Shown one piece after another: positions 11,842-21,088 of a stretch of 64,000 nt of DNA. Where the stretch lies: assembly GCA_023954195.1 (NCBI GenBank), contig JAMLIK010000003.1, positions 310,001 through 374,000 of the forward strand, in the 5' to 3' direction. Every line of letters begins with the position of its first letter. The stretch's first letter is position 1. The translations under genes and the position numbers were made by a program. The notes beneath the pieces are model-generated. The model was not told where the DNA came from, ran no database searches, and saw nothing but the letters and a program-made list of their open reading frames with translations. The DNA comes from Xanthobacteraceae bacterium (GTDB taxonomy: Bacteria; Pseudomonadota; Alphaproteobacteria; Rhizobiales; Xanthobacteraceae).

Positions 11842-14402
11842 GTTCCCGTCGCCTCGCGCACCAGATCCTCGGCGGCTTCCGCCAGCAGTTCATCGGAGGC
11901 TTCGCCGTAAACCGCCTCGCGGCCGATTTCCAGCATCACCGGCACCGCCAGCGGCGAAATCCGCGTCAGCGCCTTGTGGGTGATTCGCCCCGAAATCCGC
12001 GCCAGCATATCACCGAGGCGGCGCAGGTCGAGCAGGCCGGCGGCGGCGTCGGCGCGCGCGGCGCGCAGCAGAACGTGGTCCGGCTGGTGCTTGCGCAGCA
12101 CGTCATAGACCAGATCGGTCGAGAACAGCACCTGGCGGCGGCTCTTGTCCTCGGAGGTCGTGCGGCGCGCGATCAATCCGGAAATGATCGCGTCATTGCG
12201 GAACGTGCGCTTCATCAGCGCCGATTCCGCGAGCCAGGCTTCGAGGTCGTCGCCCAGCATGTCGGAATCGAACAGCGCGTCGAGATCGAGCCGGCCCTGC
12301 CGGATCATCGCGGACAGATCGCCCAGGCCCCACACCGCGAGCGCGTATTCGTTGGCGACGAAGCCGAGCGGCCGCGCGCGGGCGCGTTCCAGCCGCCGCG
12401 TCAACAGCATGCCGAGCGTCTGGTGCGCCAGCCGCCCCTCGAACGGGTAGCAGACGAGATAGTGCTTGTCGGCGCGCGGAAAGGTTTCCACCACCATCTC
12501 GCGCGCCGCCGGCACGCGCGAGTGACGCGCCTGCAACGCCAGCCACTCGCGCACCTGATCGGGCAGGCCCGCCCAGGCGCGCCGGTCGGCCAGCAACAGC
12601 CGCACGCGCTCGGCGAGATAGGTCGAGAGCGGAAACTTGCCGCCCATGTAGGACGGCACCTTGGCGTCGGCGTCATGGGCGCGCGAGACATAGACCTCGT
12701 CTTCCAGCAACGCCTCGTAGCGCACGATCTCGCCGCCGAACACGAAGGTGTCGCCCGGCGTCAGCCCCTCGATGAAATATTCCTCGATCTGGCCGAGCAT
12801 GCGGCCGCCGCGCGCGATCGCGCCGGTCGAGCCGCCGCTCTTGCCGCCTTGACGCGAGCGCACCAGCCGCACCTTCAGCATCGATTCCTCGACGATGGTG
12901 CCGACGTTCAGCCGATAGGTCTGCCGCACCTTCGGATTGGCGACGCGCCAGCGGCCCTGCTTGTCCTGCTTGATGCGCGCGAAGCGCTCGTAGCCCTTCA
13001 GCGCGTAGCCGCCGGTGGCGACGAAATCGACCACGTCGTCGAAGTCCGCGCGCGACAGGTCCGCATAAGGCGCGGCGGTGCGCACCTCGTCATAAAGTTC
13101 ATCGGAGAAAAACGGTTCGCCGCAGGCGCGGCCGAGCACGTGCTGCGCCAGCACGTCGAGCGCGCCGGCGCGCAGCGGCGGGGTGTCCTGCGCGTTCGCG
13201 TTCACCGCGTCGATGGCGGTGCGGCATTCCAGCACCTCGAAGCGGTTGGCCGGCACCAGCACCGCGCGCGAGGCTTCGTCGAGCCGATGGTTGGCGCGGC
13301 CGATGCGCTGCATCAGCCGCGACGCACCTTTCGGTGCGCCGACATTGACGACGAGATCGACGTCGCCCCAGTCGACGCCGAGATCGAGCGACGAGGTGCA
13401 GACCACGCCGCGCAGCCGGCCCTGCGTCATCGCATCCTCGACCTTGCGGCGCTGGCCGACATCGAGCGAGCCGTGATGCAACGCGATGGCAAGATTGTCG
13501 TCGTTGACGCGCCACAGATCCTGAAACAGCATCTCGGCCTGGCTGCGGGTGTTGACGAACACCAGCGTGGTCCTGTTGCGCCTGATGAGGTCGTAGATTT
13601 CGCCGAGCGCATGGCGCGCCGAATGCCCCGCCCACGGCAGCCGCTCGCTGGTGTCGAGCATCTCCACCACCGGCGCGGCCGCGCCGCCGGCGACCACGAT
13701 GTCGGCGGCGCTTTCCCTCGCCACCGTTGCGGCATCTTCTCCCCTCCCTCCCCGCCGCTTCGCGGGGGGAGGGGAGGCGATCTGCGGCACCAGAAACCGC
13801 GCCAGCGATTCCGGCTCCGCCACCGTCGCGGACAGGCCGATGGCGCGGACCTGCGGCGCGATCTTCCACAACCGGGCGAGCCCCAGCGACAACAGGTCGC
13901 CGCGCTTCGAGGTCACCAGCGCGTGCAACTCGTCGAGCACGATCCGCCGGAGCGAGGCGAACAGATAGGGCGCGTCGTCGGAGGCGAGCAGCAGCGCCAG
14001 TTGCTCCGGCGTCGTCAGCAGGATGTCGGGCGGATAGCGCCGCTGCCGCTGCCGCCGCGACGCCGGAGTGTCGCCGGTGCGGGTCTCGATCCGGATCGGC
14101 AGGCGCATTTCGGCGACCGGCGCTTGCAGATTGCGCGCAATGTCCACCGCCAGCGCCTTCAAGGGGGAGATGTACAGCGTATGCAGGCCCTTCGACCTGT
14201 CGCCACCGTTCAGCTCCACCAGCGTCGGCAGGAAGCCGGCCAGCGTCTTGCCGGCGCCGGTGGGCGCGATCAGCAGCGTTGAGCGATCCGCCCGTGCCTT
14301 GGCCAGCAATTCGAGCTGATGCGGACGCGGCGACCAACCCCGCGCCGCGAACCAGCGCAGGATACTTTCGGGCAGCGGATGATGCGGCGCGGCGGCGGTC
14401 AC
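11838..14402 (-). CDS. Ligase-associated DEXH-box helicase (Lhr-like)
   Basis: Superfamily 2 helicase of 854 residues. Walker A is IAPTGAGKTLAGF (about residues 45-57) and the DEXH box is VLDELHAL. The RecA2 motif TSSLDLGVDWGDVD and the arginine-finger motif QRIGRANHR follow, with the Lhr winged-helix/DUF4145-like C-terminal part after about residue 450. It begins with GTG. Between motif III and the second RecA domain is a Pro/Arg/Gly insertion (about residues 208-222, SPPPAKRRGGRGED) encoded by an inserted dyad repeat. It is coupled to pdeM by an overlapping stop and start. Confidence 0.93.
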   Translation of the reverse strand: MTAAAPHHPLPESILRWFAARGWSPRPHQLELLAKARADRSTLLIAPTGAGKTLAGFLPTLVELNGGDRSKGLHTLYISPLKALAVDIARNLQAPVAEMRLPIRIETRTGDTPASRRQRQRRYPPDILLTTPEQLALLLASDDAPYLFASLRRIVLDELHALVTSKRGDLLSLGLARLWKIAPQVRAIGLSATVAEPESLARFLVPQIASPPPAKRRGGRGEDAATVARESAADIVVAGGAAAPVVEMLDTSERLPWAGHSARHALGEIYDLIRRNRTTLVFVNTRSQAEMLFQDLWRVNDDNLAIALHHGSLDVGQRRKVEDAMTQGRLRGVVCTSSLDLGVDWGDVDLVVNVGAPKGASRLMQRIGRANHRLDEASRAVLVPANRFEVLECRTAIDAVNANAQDTPPLRAGALDVLAQHVLGRACGEPFFSDELYDEVRTAAPYADLSRADFDDVVDFVATGGYALKGYERFARIKQDKQGRWRVANPKVRQTYRLNVGTIVEESMLKVRLVRSRQGGKSGGSTGAIARGGRMLGQIEEYFIEGLTPGDTFVFGGEIVRYEALLEDEVYVSRAHDADAKVPSYMGGKFPLSTYLAERVRLLLADRRAWAGLPDQVREWLALQARHSRVPAAREMVVETFPRADKHYLVCYPFEGRLAHQTLGMLLTRRLERARARPLGFVANEYALAVWGLGDLSAMIRQGRLDLDALFDSDMLGDDLEAWLAESALMKRTFRNDAIISGLIARRTTSEDKSRRQVLFSTDLVYDVLRKHQPDHVLLRAARADAAAGLLDLRRLGDMLARISGRITHKALTRISPLAVPVMLEIGREAVYGEASDELLAEAAEDLVREATGT
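13738..13778. repeat. Dyad repeat inside the lhr coding sequence
   Basis: CTCCCCTCCCTCCCCGCC and its complement on the other arm make a hairpin-forming repeat related to the C/T-rich repeat at 47516-47632. It keeps the helicase frame open and adds about 14 residues to the protein. Confidence 0.6.
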
Positions 14403-14592
14403 GGGCCGGCGCCCCCTGTACGCCGGTATTGGCCGCGCGATAGTTGGGGCGAGTAGAAAGAATGCAGCTTTTTCATATGCTTAACAATCATTAAGGATTT
14501 CGATTCTGGCCATCTGTGGCAGCGGCGCTACAGTCGGGACGGTTCGACTCCTGTAGGGTGGAAGCTGGGATTCCAGAGCTTATTGGGGCGTC

Positions 14593-15999
14593 ATGAAAAA
14601 GATCGTTGTTGCGGCGGTTGCAGTGATGGGAAGCGCGGCGGCTGCGCAGGCCGCCGACATGGCCGTCAAGGCGCCGGTTTACAAGGCGCCGGTGATGCAG
14701 GTCTATGACTGGACCGGCTTCTATCTCGGCGCCAATGCCGGGCTCGGGTTCGGCCGCAGCTCCACCGCGATCACCAGCCTGCGGAGCGGCAACGAAGCGA
14801 TGCGGACCGGCGGCCTCGGCGCGCTCGGCGGCGTGCAGGCCGGTTACAACTGGCAGGCCGGCAGCGTGCTGGGCTTCAACAACGTCGTGTTCGGCGTCGA
14901 GGCCGATATCCAGGGCGCCGGCTTCGACGACAATTACTCCTGCGGCTACAACTGCGGCGTCAACGGCTTCGCCTATCAGCAGAAGCTCGACTGGTTCGGC
15001 ACCGTGCGCGGTCGCATCGGTCTCGCCACCGGCCCGGTGCTGAGCTATGTCACCGGCGGTTTCGCCTATGGCAACGTCAAGACCGGCATCGCCTACTTCG
15101 ATGCACCGGCGGCCTCGATGACGGTCAGCAGCACCCGCACCGGCTGGACCGTCGGCAGCGGCGTCGAAGCCGCGCTCGGCGGCAACTGGACCGCCAAGGT
15201 CGAATATCTCTATCTCGACCTCGGCAATCAGGGCGGCGTCAGCCCCGGCGGCCTGTATGCCTTCAACTCGGACATCCGCGAGCATATCTTCCGCGCCGGC
15301 GTGAACTACCGGTTCGGCGGCAACAGCGCCTACACCGCGCCCACCGCCAACTGGGCCGGCTTCTACCTGGGCGGTAACTTCGGCGGCGCCACCGCGCTCA
15401 ACCGCAGCAGCGTCGTGGTCCCGGCCGGCGGCATCTGGGACAACTTCAACCTGAGCCCCGACGGCATCATGGGCGGCGTGCTGGCCGGCTACAATTTCCA
15501 GGCGGGCAATTTCGTCTACGGTCTTGAGGCCGACTTCCAAGGTTCGAGCCAGAAGGACGACAAGAACTGCCTGTTCGGCTGCGTCGGGACCAGCTTCGCC
15601 AATTTCAATCAGAAACTGCAATGGTTCGGCACCGTGCGCGGCCGTGCCGGCTTCACCGTCGGCGCGACGCTGTTCTACGCCACCGGCGGTCTCGCCTACG
15701 GCAACGTCAAGACCAACGTGCAAGGACTGGCCGGCGGCACGCCGTTCGACGTCACCTTCGACCATAACCGGACCGGTTACGCGGTCGGCGGCGGCATCGA
15801 AACGCCGTTCGAGTTCCTCGGCCTGTTCGGACCGAACTGGACCTCGAAGTCGGAATATCTCTACGTCAATCTCGGCAACACCACCGATGCGTTCACCGTG
15901 GCCGGCACCCCCGCGACTTTCAGCACCAGGGTCGAGCAGCACATGCTCCGCACCAGCCTGAGCTATCACTTCAACGCCCCGGTGGTGGCGAAGTACTGA
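14593..15999 (+). CDS. Outer membrane beta-barrel protein with duplicated Omp25/RopB domain
   Basis: Protein of 468 residues with a clear signal peptide (MKKIVVAAVAVMGSAAAAQA). It contains two copies of an Omp25/RopB-like barrel. Copy 1 starts DWTGFYLGANAGLGFG and copy 2 starts NWAGFYLGGNFGGAT. Each copy has its own KLDWFGTVRGRIG / KLQWFGTVRGRAG and YVTGGFAYGNVKT / YATGGLAYGNVKT strands. Usual members carry one barrel of 200-250 residues, so this is a tandem fusion. It ends in an aromatic-containing segment (SYHFNAPVVAKY). A strong terminator follows, so it is probably monocistronic. Confidence 0.92.
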   Translation: MKKIVVAAVAVMGSAAAAQAADMAVKAPVYKAPVMQVYDWTGFYLGANAGLGFGRSSTAITSLRSGNEAMRTGGLGALGGVQAGYNWQAGSVLGFNNVVFGVEADIQGAGFDDNYSCGYNCGVNGFAYQQKLDWFGTVRGRIGLATGPVLSYVTGGFAYGNVKTGIAYFDAPAASMTVSSTRTGWTVGSGVEAALGGNWTAKVEYLYLDLGNQGGVSPGGLYAFNSDIREHIFRAGVNYRFGGNSAYTAPTANWAGFYLGGNFGGATALNRSSVVVPAGGIWDNFNLSPDGIMGGVLAGYNFQAGNFVYGLEADFQGSSQKDDKNCLFGCVGTSFANFNQKLQWFGTVRGRAGFTVGATLFYATGGLAYGNVKTNVQGLAGGTPFDVTFDHNRTGYAVGGGIETPFEFLGLFGPNWTSKSEYLYVNLGNTTDAFTVAGTPATFSTRVEQHMLRTSLSYHFNAPVVAKY

Positions 16000-16034
16000 T
16001 CGCCACGACCTGAGCCGGCCGAGCGGCCGAATCG

Positions 16035-16066
16035 AAAAGCCCCGGCGGGAACACCGCCGGGGCTTT
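16035..16066 (+). terminator. Rho-independent terminator after the porin gene
   Basis: AAAAGCCCCGGCGG and CCGCCGGGGCTTTT arms form a long stem with a small AACA-type loop, 36 bases after the stop. The A/T tails make it usable in both directions. Confidence 0.9.
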
Positions 16067-16136
16067 TGCTTTGCGCGCCATGCTTTTCTGCGAAGTCTGA
16101 CTCGAAATGTCGCACTTCGGGCCCAGCCAACCTCGG

Positions 16137-16393
16137 CGTCGTCCTCGCGCAGGCGAGGACCCATAACCCCTGGCGTTAGAGCATTTTTCGATCAGTGTGA
16201 ATCGCCGTCATCGCGAGCGAAGCAATCCAGATTTTTCCTTGCGATAACTGGATTGCTTCGTCGCTTCGCTCCTCGCGATGACGATCCGGTTAGACCGGAT
16301 TCTGCTCCAGGGGATGATCCCGGAAAATGGAAACCTCGGTCGCTACAGCCGAACCGCTGCGGCGTATAGGTCCCCGCTTGCGCGGGGACGACG
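16137..16393. repeat. Cluster of family A and family D dyad repeats
   Basis: The 456-base gap between the porin and the binding-protein gene holds, after the terminator, a family A arm (16137-16166), a family D inverted repeat (16206-16283; arms CGTCATCGCGAGCGAAGC and GCTTCGCTCCTCGCGATGACG-like), and the opposite family A arm (16365-16393). Family D thus looks nested inside a family A pair. No protein-coding signal is seen here. Confidence 0.65.
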
Positions 16394-16455
16394 ATTTTCG
16401 TGTTGCGCATCGGTGCGAAACACGAGTTTCCGGTCCGGCCCAAAACCGCCGCGGC

Positions 16456-17676
16456 TCACTCCGTGTAGGGCTTTCCGACGATGTCCCAGTCCTTGCCGTT
16501 GAAGATCGAGATGTAGAGCGTCTTCATCGGGGTGTAATCGGTCGGCGTGTAGGAATAGGTGACGCCGTCCAGCATATAAGGCGTCTGGAATCCGTTCAGG
16601 CCGATCGCCTGCTTCAACACGTTCTCGCGGGTGAGATCGTCGCCGCAGCGGCGCAGGATTTCGCCCATGGCCACCGCCTGCCCGTAACCGGCGAAGGCGA
16701 TGGTGTTATCGCGGTCGACGTTCGGCAGATATTTCTGGCGGAAAGCCTCGAACGCCTTCACCGCCGGATCGTTCTCGAACTGCGGCACGCCGACTTCCTT
16801 GGCGTAGCGGATGGCGACGATGCCCTTGGCGTTCTCAAGGCCGCCGGCGTGCAGGATCGAGCGGCCGGTTGAGCCCGCCGACAAAAGTTGCAGCGGCTTC
16901 CAGCCGAGTTCGGCGACCTTGCGGATCGATTGCGACGACGCCTTGCCGGTGGTGATGTTGTAGAACACGTCCGCGCCCGACTTCGACAGGTTGATGATCT
17001 GCGAGTCGATGGTCGGGTCGGTCAGGTCGTAGGTCGCCTCCGCGACCACCTTGGCCTTGCCGCCGGCCTTGGCCAGTTCGTCCTTGAACGGCCCGAGGAA
17101 GTCGCGGCCGAAATCGTCGTTCTGATAGAGGATGGCGACCTTGGCCTCCGGCTTCACGCTGAGCACGTGCTTGGCGAGAATGCGCGCTTCCGTCGGATAG
17201 AGCGGCAGGCCCGCCATGGTCCACTTGAATTCCTTCGGGTTGTTCCACTTGGACGCGCCGGTGTTGAGCAGAAGCTGCGGCACGCCCTTGCTGTTGAGGT
17301 ATTTGTGCACGGCGGTCTGCGGCGCGGTGCCGAGCGAACCGTACAGCGCCAGCACCTCCTCCTGTTCGACCAGACGCCGGGTCTGCTCCACCGCCTTCGG
17401 CGCGGAATAGGCGTCGTCGGCGGAGATGAACTTGATCTTGCGGCCGTTGATGCCGCCTTGATCGTTGAGCATCTGGAAATAGGCTTCGCCGACCCGGCCC
17501 AGCACGCCATAAAGCGACCCCGGCCCCGAATGCGGCACGGTCTGGCCGATCTTGATCTCGGTGTCGCTGGCGCCGGGACTGTATTTTTTGTCGGCGGCGT
17601 GAGCTTGGCTCGCGATGAGCAATGCCGCCCCGGCGATGGCGACGCGCGGCAGCCGGAACGATGAACCTCGATCCAT
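16456..17676 (-). CDS. Branched-chain amino acid-type ABC transporter substrate-binding protein
   Basis: Periplasmic binding protein of 406 residues (LivK-like, type 1 fold). The signal peptide is LPRVAIAGAALLIASQAHAA. The mature start TEIKIGQTVPHSGPGSLYG matches the family's ligand-entry segment. GINGRKIKFISADDAYSAPKAVEQTRRLVEQE is a typical LivK stretch. No permease or ATPase genes lie alongside, so it is either an orphan receptor or uses distant partners. The ligand is unknown; relatives bind amino acids or aromatic acids. A purine-rich GGGGAGA site precedes the ATG. Confidence 0.9.
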   Translation of the reverse strand: MDRGSSFRLPRVAIAGAALLIASQAHAADKKYSPGASDTEIKIGQTVPHSGPGSLYGVLGRVGEAYFQMLNDQGGINGRKIKFISADDAYSAPKAVEQTRRLVEQEEVLALYGSLGTAPQTAVHKYLNSKGVPQLLLNTGASKWNNPKEFKWTMAGLPLYPTEARILAKHVLSVKPEAKVAILYQNDDFGRDFLGPFKDELAKAGGKAKVVAEATYDLTDPTIDSQIINLSKSGADVFYNITTGKASSQSIRKVAELGWKPLQLLSAGSTGRSILHAGGLENAKGIVAIRYAKEVGVPQFENDPAVKAFEAFRQKYLPNVDRDNTIAFAGYGQAVAMGEILRRCGDDLTRENVLKQAIGLNGFQTPYMLDGVTYSYTPTDYTPMKTLYISIFNGKDWDIVGKPYTE

Positions 17677-17854
17677 GATCTGATGATCTCCCCGTTGTTT
17701 TAGTTAATTGTTTAACTAGGGAAGCCTAGCACAGCTGGATTCCGCCACAAGATCATTGCGGCCGTTCTGTTGTCGCAGCCGCATTGGTCCCCCATCTTCG
17801 AGGCGGTATAGTGCGGGAATCGATCCCGGAAGGGATCCCGAGGGAGACCGAGCC

Positions 17855-18157
17855 ATGCCGAACGAGACCCGCGAATTGCCGGCGCGCAACGACGGCCTGT
17901 CGCGCTTTCTCGGCGGCACGCCACTGGCGGTGGCGTTTCGCCTGGTGTTGTTGTCGATCCTGGTCGGCGTGGTGCTGGCGGCGATCGGCCTCGACCCGTG
18001 GAACATCGTCCACTCGATCCGCCTGCTGCTGTTTCGCATCTGGGATCTCGGCTTCGACGCCATCAGCGGATTGTGGCGCTATTTCCTGCTCGGCGCCGTG
18101 ATCGTGGTCCCGATCTGGCTGATCGCGCGTCTGGTCAACGCGCCGCGCGGGCGCTGA
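17855..18157 (+). CDS. DUF6460 small membrane protein
   Basis: Protein of 100 residues with two hydrophobic spans (about 23-45, LAVAFRLVLLSILVGVVLAAIG, and 72-92, YFLLGAVIVVPIWLIARLV). The sequence FLGGTPLAVAFRL...DPWNI...LWRYFLLGAVIV matches a family common in Bradyrhizobium relatives and listed as DUF6460. The ATG at 17855 follows GGGAGACC at good spacing. Function unknown. It lies just upstream of a MATE exporter on the same strand, with 18 bases between. Confidence 0.75.
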   Translation: MPNETRELPARNDGLSRFLGGTPLAVAFRLVLLSILVGVVLAAIGLDPWNIVHSIRLLLFRIWDLGFDAISGLWRYFLLGAVIVVPIWLIARLVNAPRGR

Positions 18158-18175
18158 CGACCGCGACCCCCGATC

Positions 18176-19501
18176 GTGCTGACCGATCCGACGCAAAACG
18201 TCGATAGCCGCCGCGTGTTCGTCATCGCCGGTCCGGCGATGCTCGCCAACCTGACCACGCCGCTGCTCGGCGTGGTTTCGACCGGAGCCATCGGCCAGCT
18301 CGGCGACCCCGCGCTGCTCGGCGGCGTGGCGCTGGCGGCGGTGGCGTTCGACTGCGTGTTCTGGCTGTTCAGCTTCCTGCGGGCGGCGACGGTGGCGTTC
18401 ACCGCGCAAGCGCTCGGCGCCGGCGACGGCGTTGAGATCCGCGCGGTGCTGATCCGCGCGCTGTGGCTCGCCGCCCTGATCGGCGCGCTGCTGATCGCGC
18501 TGCGCGCGCCGCTGGCCGCGCTGATTTTCAACTTGATGGGCGGCAGCGAGGCGGCGACGACCGCCGCGAAAAGCTATTTCCATATCCGGCTGTGGTCGGC
18601 CGCCTTCATGCTCGGCAATTATGTCATCCTCGGCTGGCTGGTGGGGCTGGCGCGCACCGGCATCGCGCTGGGCATCCAGGTCGGCGTCAACCTGCTCAAC
18701 ATGGTGCTGACCGTCGTGTTCGTGCTGTGGCTGCGCTGGGGCATCGAAGGCGCGGCCTATGCCACGGTGATCGCGGAGACCGTCGGATTCGGCGGCGGCC
18801 TCGGTGTCGCCCGCGCGCTGCTCGGCCGGGATCATCGCGTGCCCCGCGCGCAACTGCTCGACCGCGCGCGGTGGCGGCAGATGCTCGTCGTCAATCGCGA
18901 CATCATGATTCGCACCGCGGCGCTGATCGGCGCGTTCCTGTTCTTTACCGCGCAAGGCGCCCGCGCCGGCGACCAGGTGCTCGCCGCCAACGCGGTGCTG
19001 TACAATTTCCTGATGATCGGTTCGTTCTTTCTCGACGGTCTCGCCAACGCTGCCGAACAACTTTGCGGCCAGACCTTCGGCGCCCGCGACCGCGCGCGGT
19101 TCGCGCAGGCGGTGCGGCTGGTGCTGGCGTGGAGCGTGGGCTTCGGCGTCGCGGTGTCGCTGATCTTCCTCGCCGCCGGCGATCGCCTAATCGACATCAT
19201 CACCACCAGCCCGGAGGTGCGGCTCGCCGCGCGCCAGTTCATGTGGCTGGCGGCGCTGGCGCCGGCCTGCGGCGTGCTCGCCTATTGCTTCGACGGCGTG
19301 TTCATCGGCGCGTCGTGGGCGCGCGACATGCGCAACCTGATGGTGACGGCCTTCGCCGTCTACATCGCGGCCTGGTACGCGCTGGCGCCGTGGGGCAATG
19401 CCGGATTGTGGATCGCGTTCCTGATCTTCCTGCTGGCGCGCGGGTTCTTGCAGGCGATCCGCTATCCGGTATTGCTGCGCGCAACGTTCGCACCGGGATG
19501 A
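18176..19501 (+). CDS. MATE-family multidrug/sodium antiporter (DinF-like)
   Basis: Integral membrane protein of 441 residues with about 12 predicted helices. The N-terminal FVIAGPAMLANLTTPLLGVVSTGAIGQLG, with repeated QALGAG and CGQTFGA segments in the two halves, is typical of the MATE fold with DinF-like branch features. Such proteins export cationic drugs or metabolites in exchange for ions. It uses a GTG start at 18176 and follows the DUF6460 gene closely, so the two are probably co-transcribed. Confidence 0.9.
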   Translation: MLTDPTQNVDSRRVFVIAGPAMLANLTTPLLGVVSTGAIGQLGDPALLGGVALAAVAFDCVFWLFSFLRAATVAFTAQALGAGDGVEIRAVLIRALWLAALIGALLIALRAPLAALIFNLMGGSEAATTAAKSYFHIRLWSAAFMLGNYVILGWLVGLARTGIALGIQVGVNLLNMVLTVVFVLWLRWGIEGAAYATVIAETVGFGGGLGVARALLGRDHRVPRAQLLDRARWRQMLVVNRDIMIRTAALIGAFLFFTAQGARAGDQVLAANAVLYNFLMIGSFFLDGLANAAEQLCGQTFGARDRARFAQAVRLVLAWSVGFGVAVSLIFLAAGDRLIDIITTSPEVRLAARQFMWLAALAPACGVLAYCFDGVFIGASWARDMRNLMVTAFAVYIAAWYALAPWGNAGLWIAFLIFLLARGFLQAIRYPVLLRATFAPG

Positions 19502-19545
19502 GACGCCATCGCGCGAAGTGAAGTAATTGACGGAATGCCACGGGG

Positions 19546-19622
19546 CGTCATTGCCGGGCTTGACCCGGCAATCCATCATTCTTCAAGAAGATGGATGCGC
19601 GGTTCAAGTCCGCGCATGACGG
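19546..19622. repeat. Dyad repeat family B, complete copy
   Basis: Starts CGTCATTGCCGGGCTTGACC, passes through CAATCCATC and GATGGATGCGCGG, and ends CCGCGCATGACGG. Two stem modules are arranged as an inverted pair between the convergent MATE and pyrD genes. Confidence 0.7.
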
Positions 19623-19652
19623 TGGACAATATCGTCAAGAGCGGGAGCTTCT

Positions 19653-20744
19653 CTAAACCGGCCAGTCTTCCGCGGTGATGGCGGCGGCGTCGGCGCCGAC
19701 GATTTCCGACAGCGAGTCGCGTCCGGTGCGCAGCATCGTCGCCACCAGATCGCGCTTGATCTCGTCGATCAGGCCGAGGCCCTTGTAGATCAGCGCCGAA
19801 TAGATCTGGATCAGGCTGGCGCCGGCGCGGATCTTGGTCAGCGCCGCGCCGCCGCGATCGATGCCGCCGACGCCGATCAGCGGAAACGCACCCTCGGCGC
19901 GCACGTAGGTCTCCGCCACCATGCGCGTCGAGAGCCGGAACAACGGCCGCCCCGACAGCCCGCCTTGCTCCTTTGCGCGCGCGGTCTCGCGCAGGCTCTC
20001 GGGCCGCGACAGGGTGGTGTTGCCGACGATCATGCCGTCGACGCGGCGCGAGCGCGCGACATGCACCACGTCGTCGAGTTCGCCGAGCGAGAGATCCGGG
20101 GCGATCTTCAACAGCACGGGGGTATCGCCGGCGTTACGTTGGACGCGGTCGCGCGCGTCGATCACCCGCGCCAGCAGATCATCGAGCGCGTCCGCCTGTT
20201 GCAGGTTGCGCAGGCCCGGCGTGTTCGGCGACGAGACGTTGATGGTGAAGTAGCTCGCCACCGGCGCGAAGGTTTCGATCAGCCGCACGTAGTCCTCGGT
20301 GCGATCCGGCGAATCCTTGTTGGCGCCGAGGTTGACGCCGACGATGCCGGGCTGCTGGGCGCGGCTCGCCAGCCGCCGCAACACCGCCTCGGCGCCGTCG
20401 TTGTTGAAGCCCATGCGATTGATGACCGCCTCGTCGCGCTCCAGGCGGAACAGGCGCGGACGTGGATTGCCGCCTTGCGGCCGCGGCGTCACCGAACCGA
20501 TCTCGACGAAGCCGAAACCGAGCCGCAGCAGCGCGTCCGGCACCTCGGCGCTCTTGTCGAAGCCCGCGGCGAGGCCGATCGGGTTGCGGAAGTTGAGGCC
20601 GAACGCACGCATCGCCAGTTTCGGGTCATCCGCGCGCGGCCGCGTCAGCGGCAGCAGGCGCAGACCGGAGATCGCCATGCGATGCGCGTCTTCAGGGTCG
20701 AACAGCCGCAGCAGCGGCAGCGAGAAGGCGTCGAAGGCGCGCAT
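19653..20744 (-). CDS. pyrD: Quinone-dependent dihydroorotate dehydrogenase (class 2)
   Basis: Protein of 363 residues catalysing the fourth step of pyrimidine synthesis at the inner membrane. The N-terminal membrane-associating helices, FRNPIGLAAGFDKSAEVPDALLRLGFGFVEIGSVTPRPQ, VINRMGFNNDG and the active-site TINVSSPNTPGLRNLQ segment with its serine are all present, as is IGVGGI for FMN phosphate. The start is taken as ATG 20744, which overlaps the TGA of the upstream DUF952 gene; GTG 20747 is possible. The two genes form an overlapping operon. Confidence 0.95.
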   Translation of the reverse strand: MRAFDAFSLPLLRLFDPEDAHRMAISGLRLLPLTRPRADDPKLAMRAFGLNFRNPIGLAAGFDKSAEVPDALLRLGFGFVEIGSVTPRPQGGNPRPRLFRLERDEAVINRMGFNNDGAEAVLRRLASRAQQPGIVGVNLGANKDSPDRTEDYVRLIETFAPVASYFTINVSSPNTPGLRNLQQADALDDLLARVIDARDRVQRNAGDTPVLLKIAPDLSLGELDDVVHVARSRRVDGMIVGNTTLSRPESLRETARAKEQGGLSGRPLFRLSTRMVAETYVRAEGAFPLIGVGGIDRGGAALTKIRAGASLIQIYSALIYKGLGLIDEIKRDLVATMLRTGRDSLSEIVGADAAAITAEDWPV

Positions 20745-21088
20745 CACGGCGATAACTCCGGAATGTCATGGTCGCCGTCGGCGCGCGCCGGCAGATCCAG
20801 CACCGCGGTCACCGCGCCGAGATCGAGCGGACCATGGAGATGCGGAAACAGGTCGCCACCGCGCGACGGCTCCCAGCGCAGCGCCTCGCCCAGCGCGCCG
20901 GCATCGACCGCGATCAGCAACAGCCCGGTCTGGCCGTGAAAATGCTTGCGCGCGGTCCCGGCCAATTGCGCGGCGGTGGAGAAATGGATGAAACCGTCGC
21001 GGGCATCGTCGGCGCTGCCGTCATAGCGGCCCTGGCGCTCGGCCTGGCGCCATGCCGGGGCAGGACAGATCTTGTAGATGATGCGCAC
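20744..21088 (-). CDS. DUF952 domain protein
   Basis: Protein of 114 residues. The MRIIYKICPAPAWRQAE start, GFIHFSTAAQLAGTARKHF and LLIAVDAGALG segments define DUF952, a family distantly like ADP-ribosyltransferase folds in shape. Function unproven. The stop overlaps the pyrD start, so it is the first gene of a two-gene operon. Confidence 0.88.
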   Translation of the reverse strand: MRIIYKICPAPAWRQAERQGRYDGSADDARDGFIHFSTAAQLAGTARKHFHGQTGLLLIAVDAGALGEALRWEPSRGGDLFPHLHGPLDLGAVTAVLDLPARADGDHDIPELSP

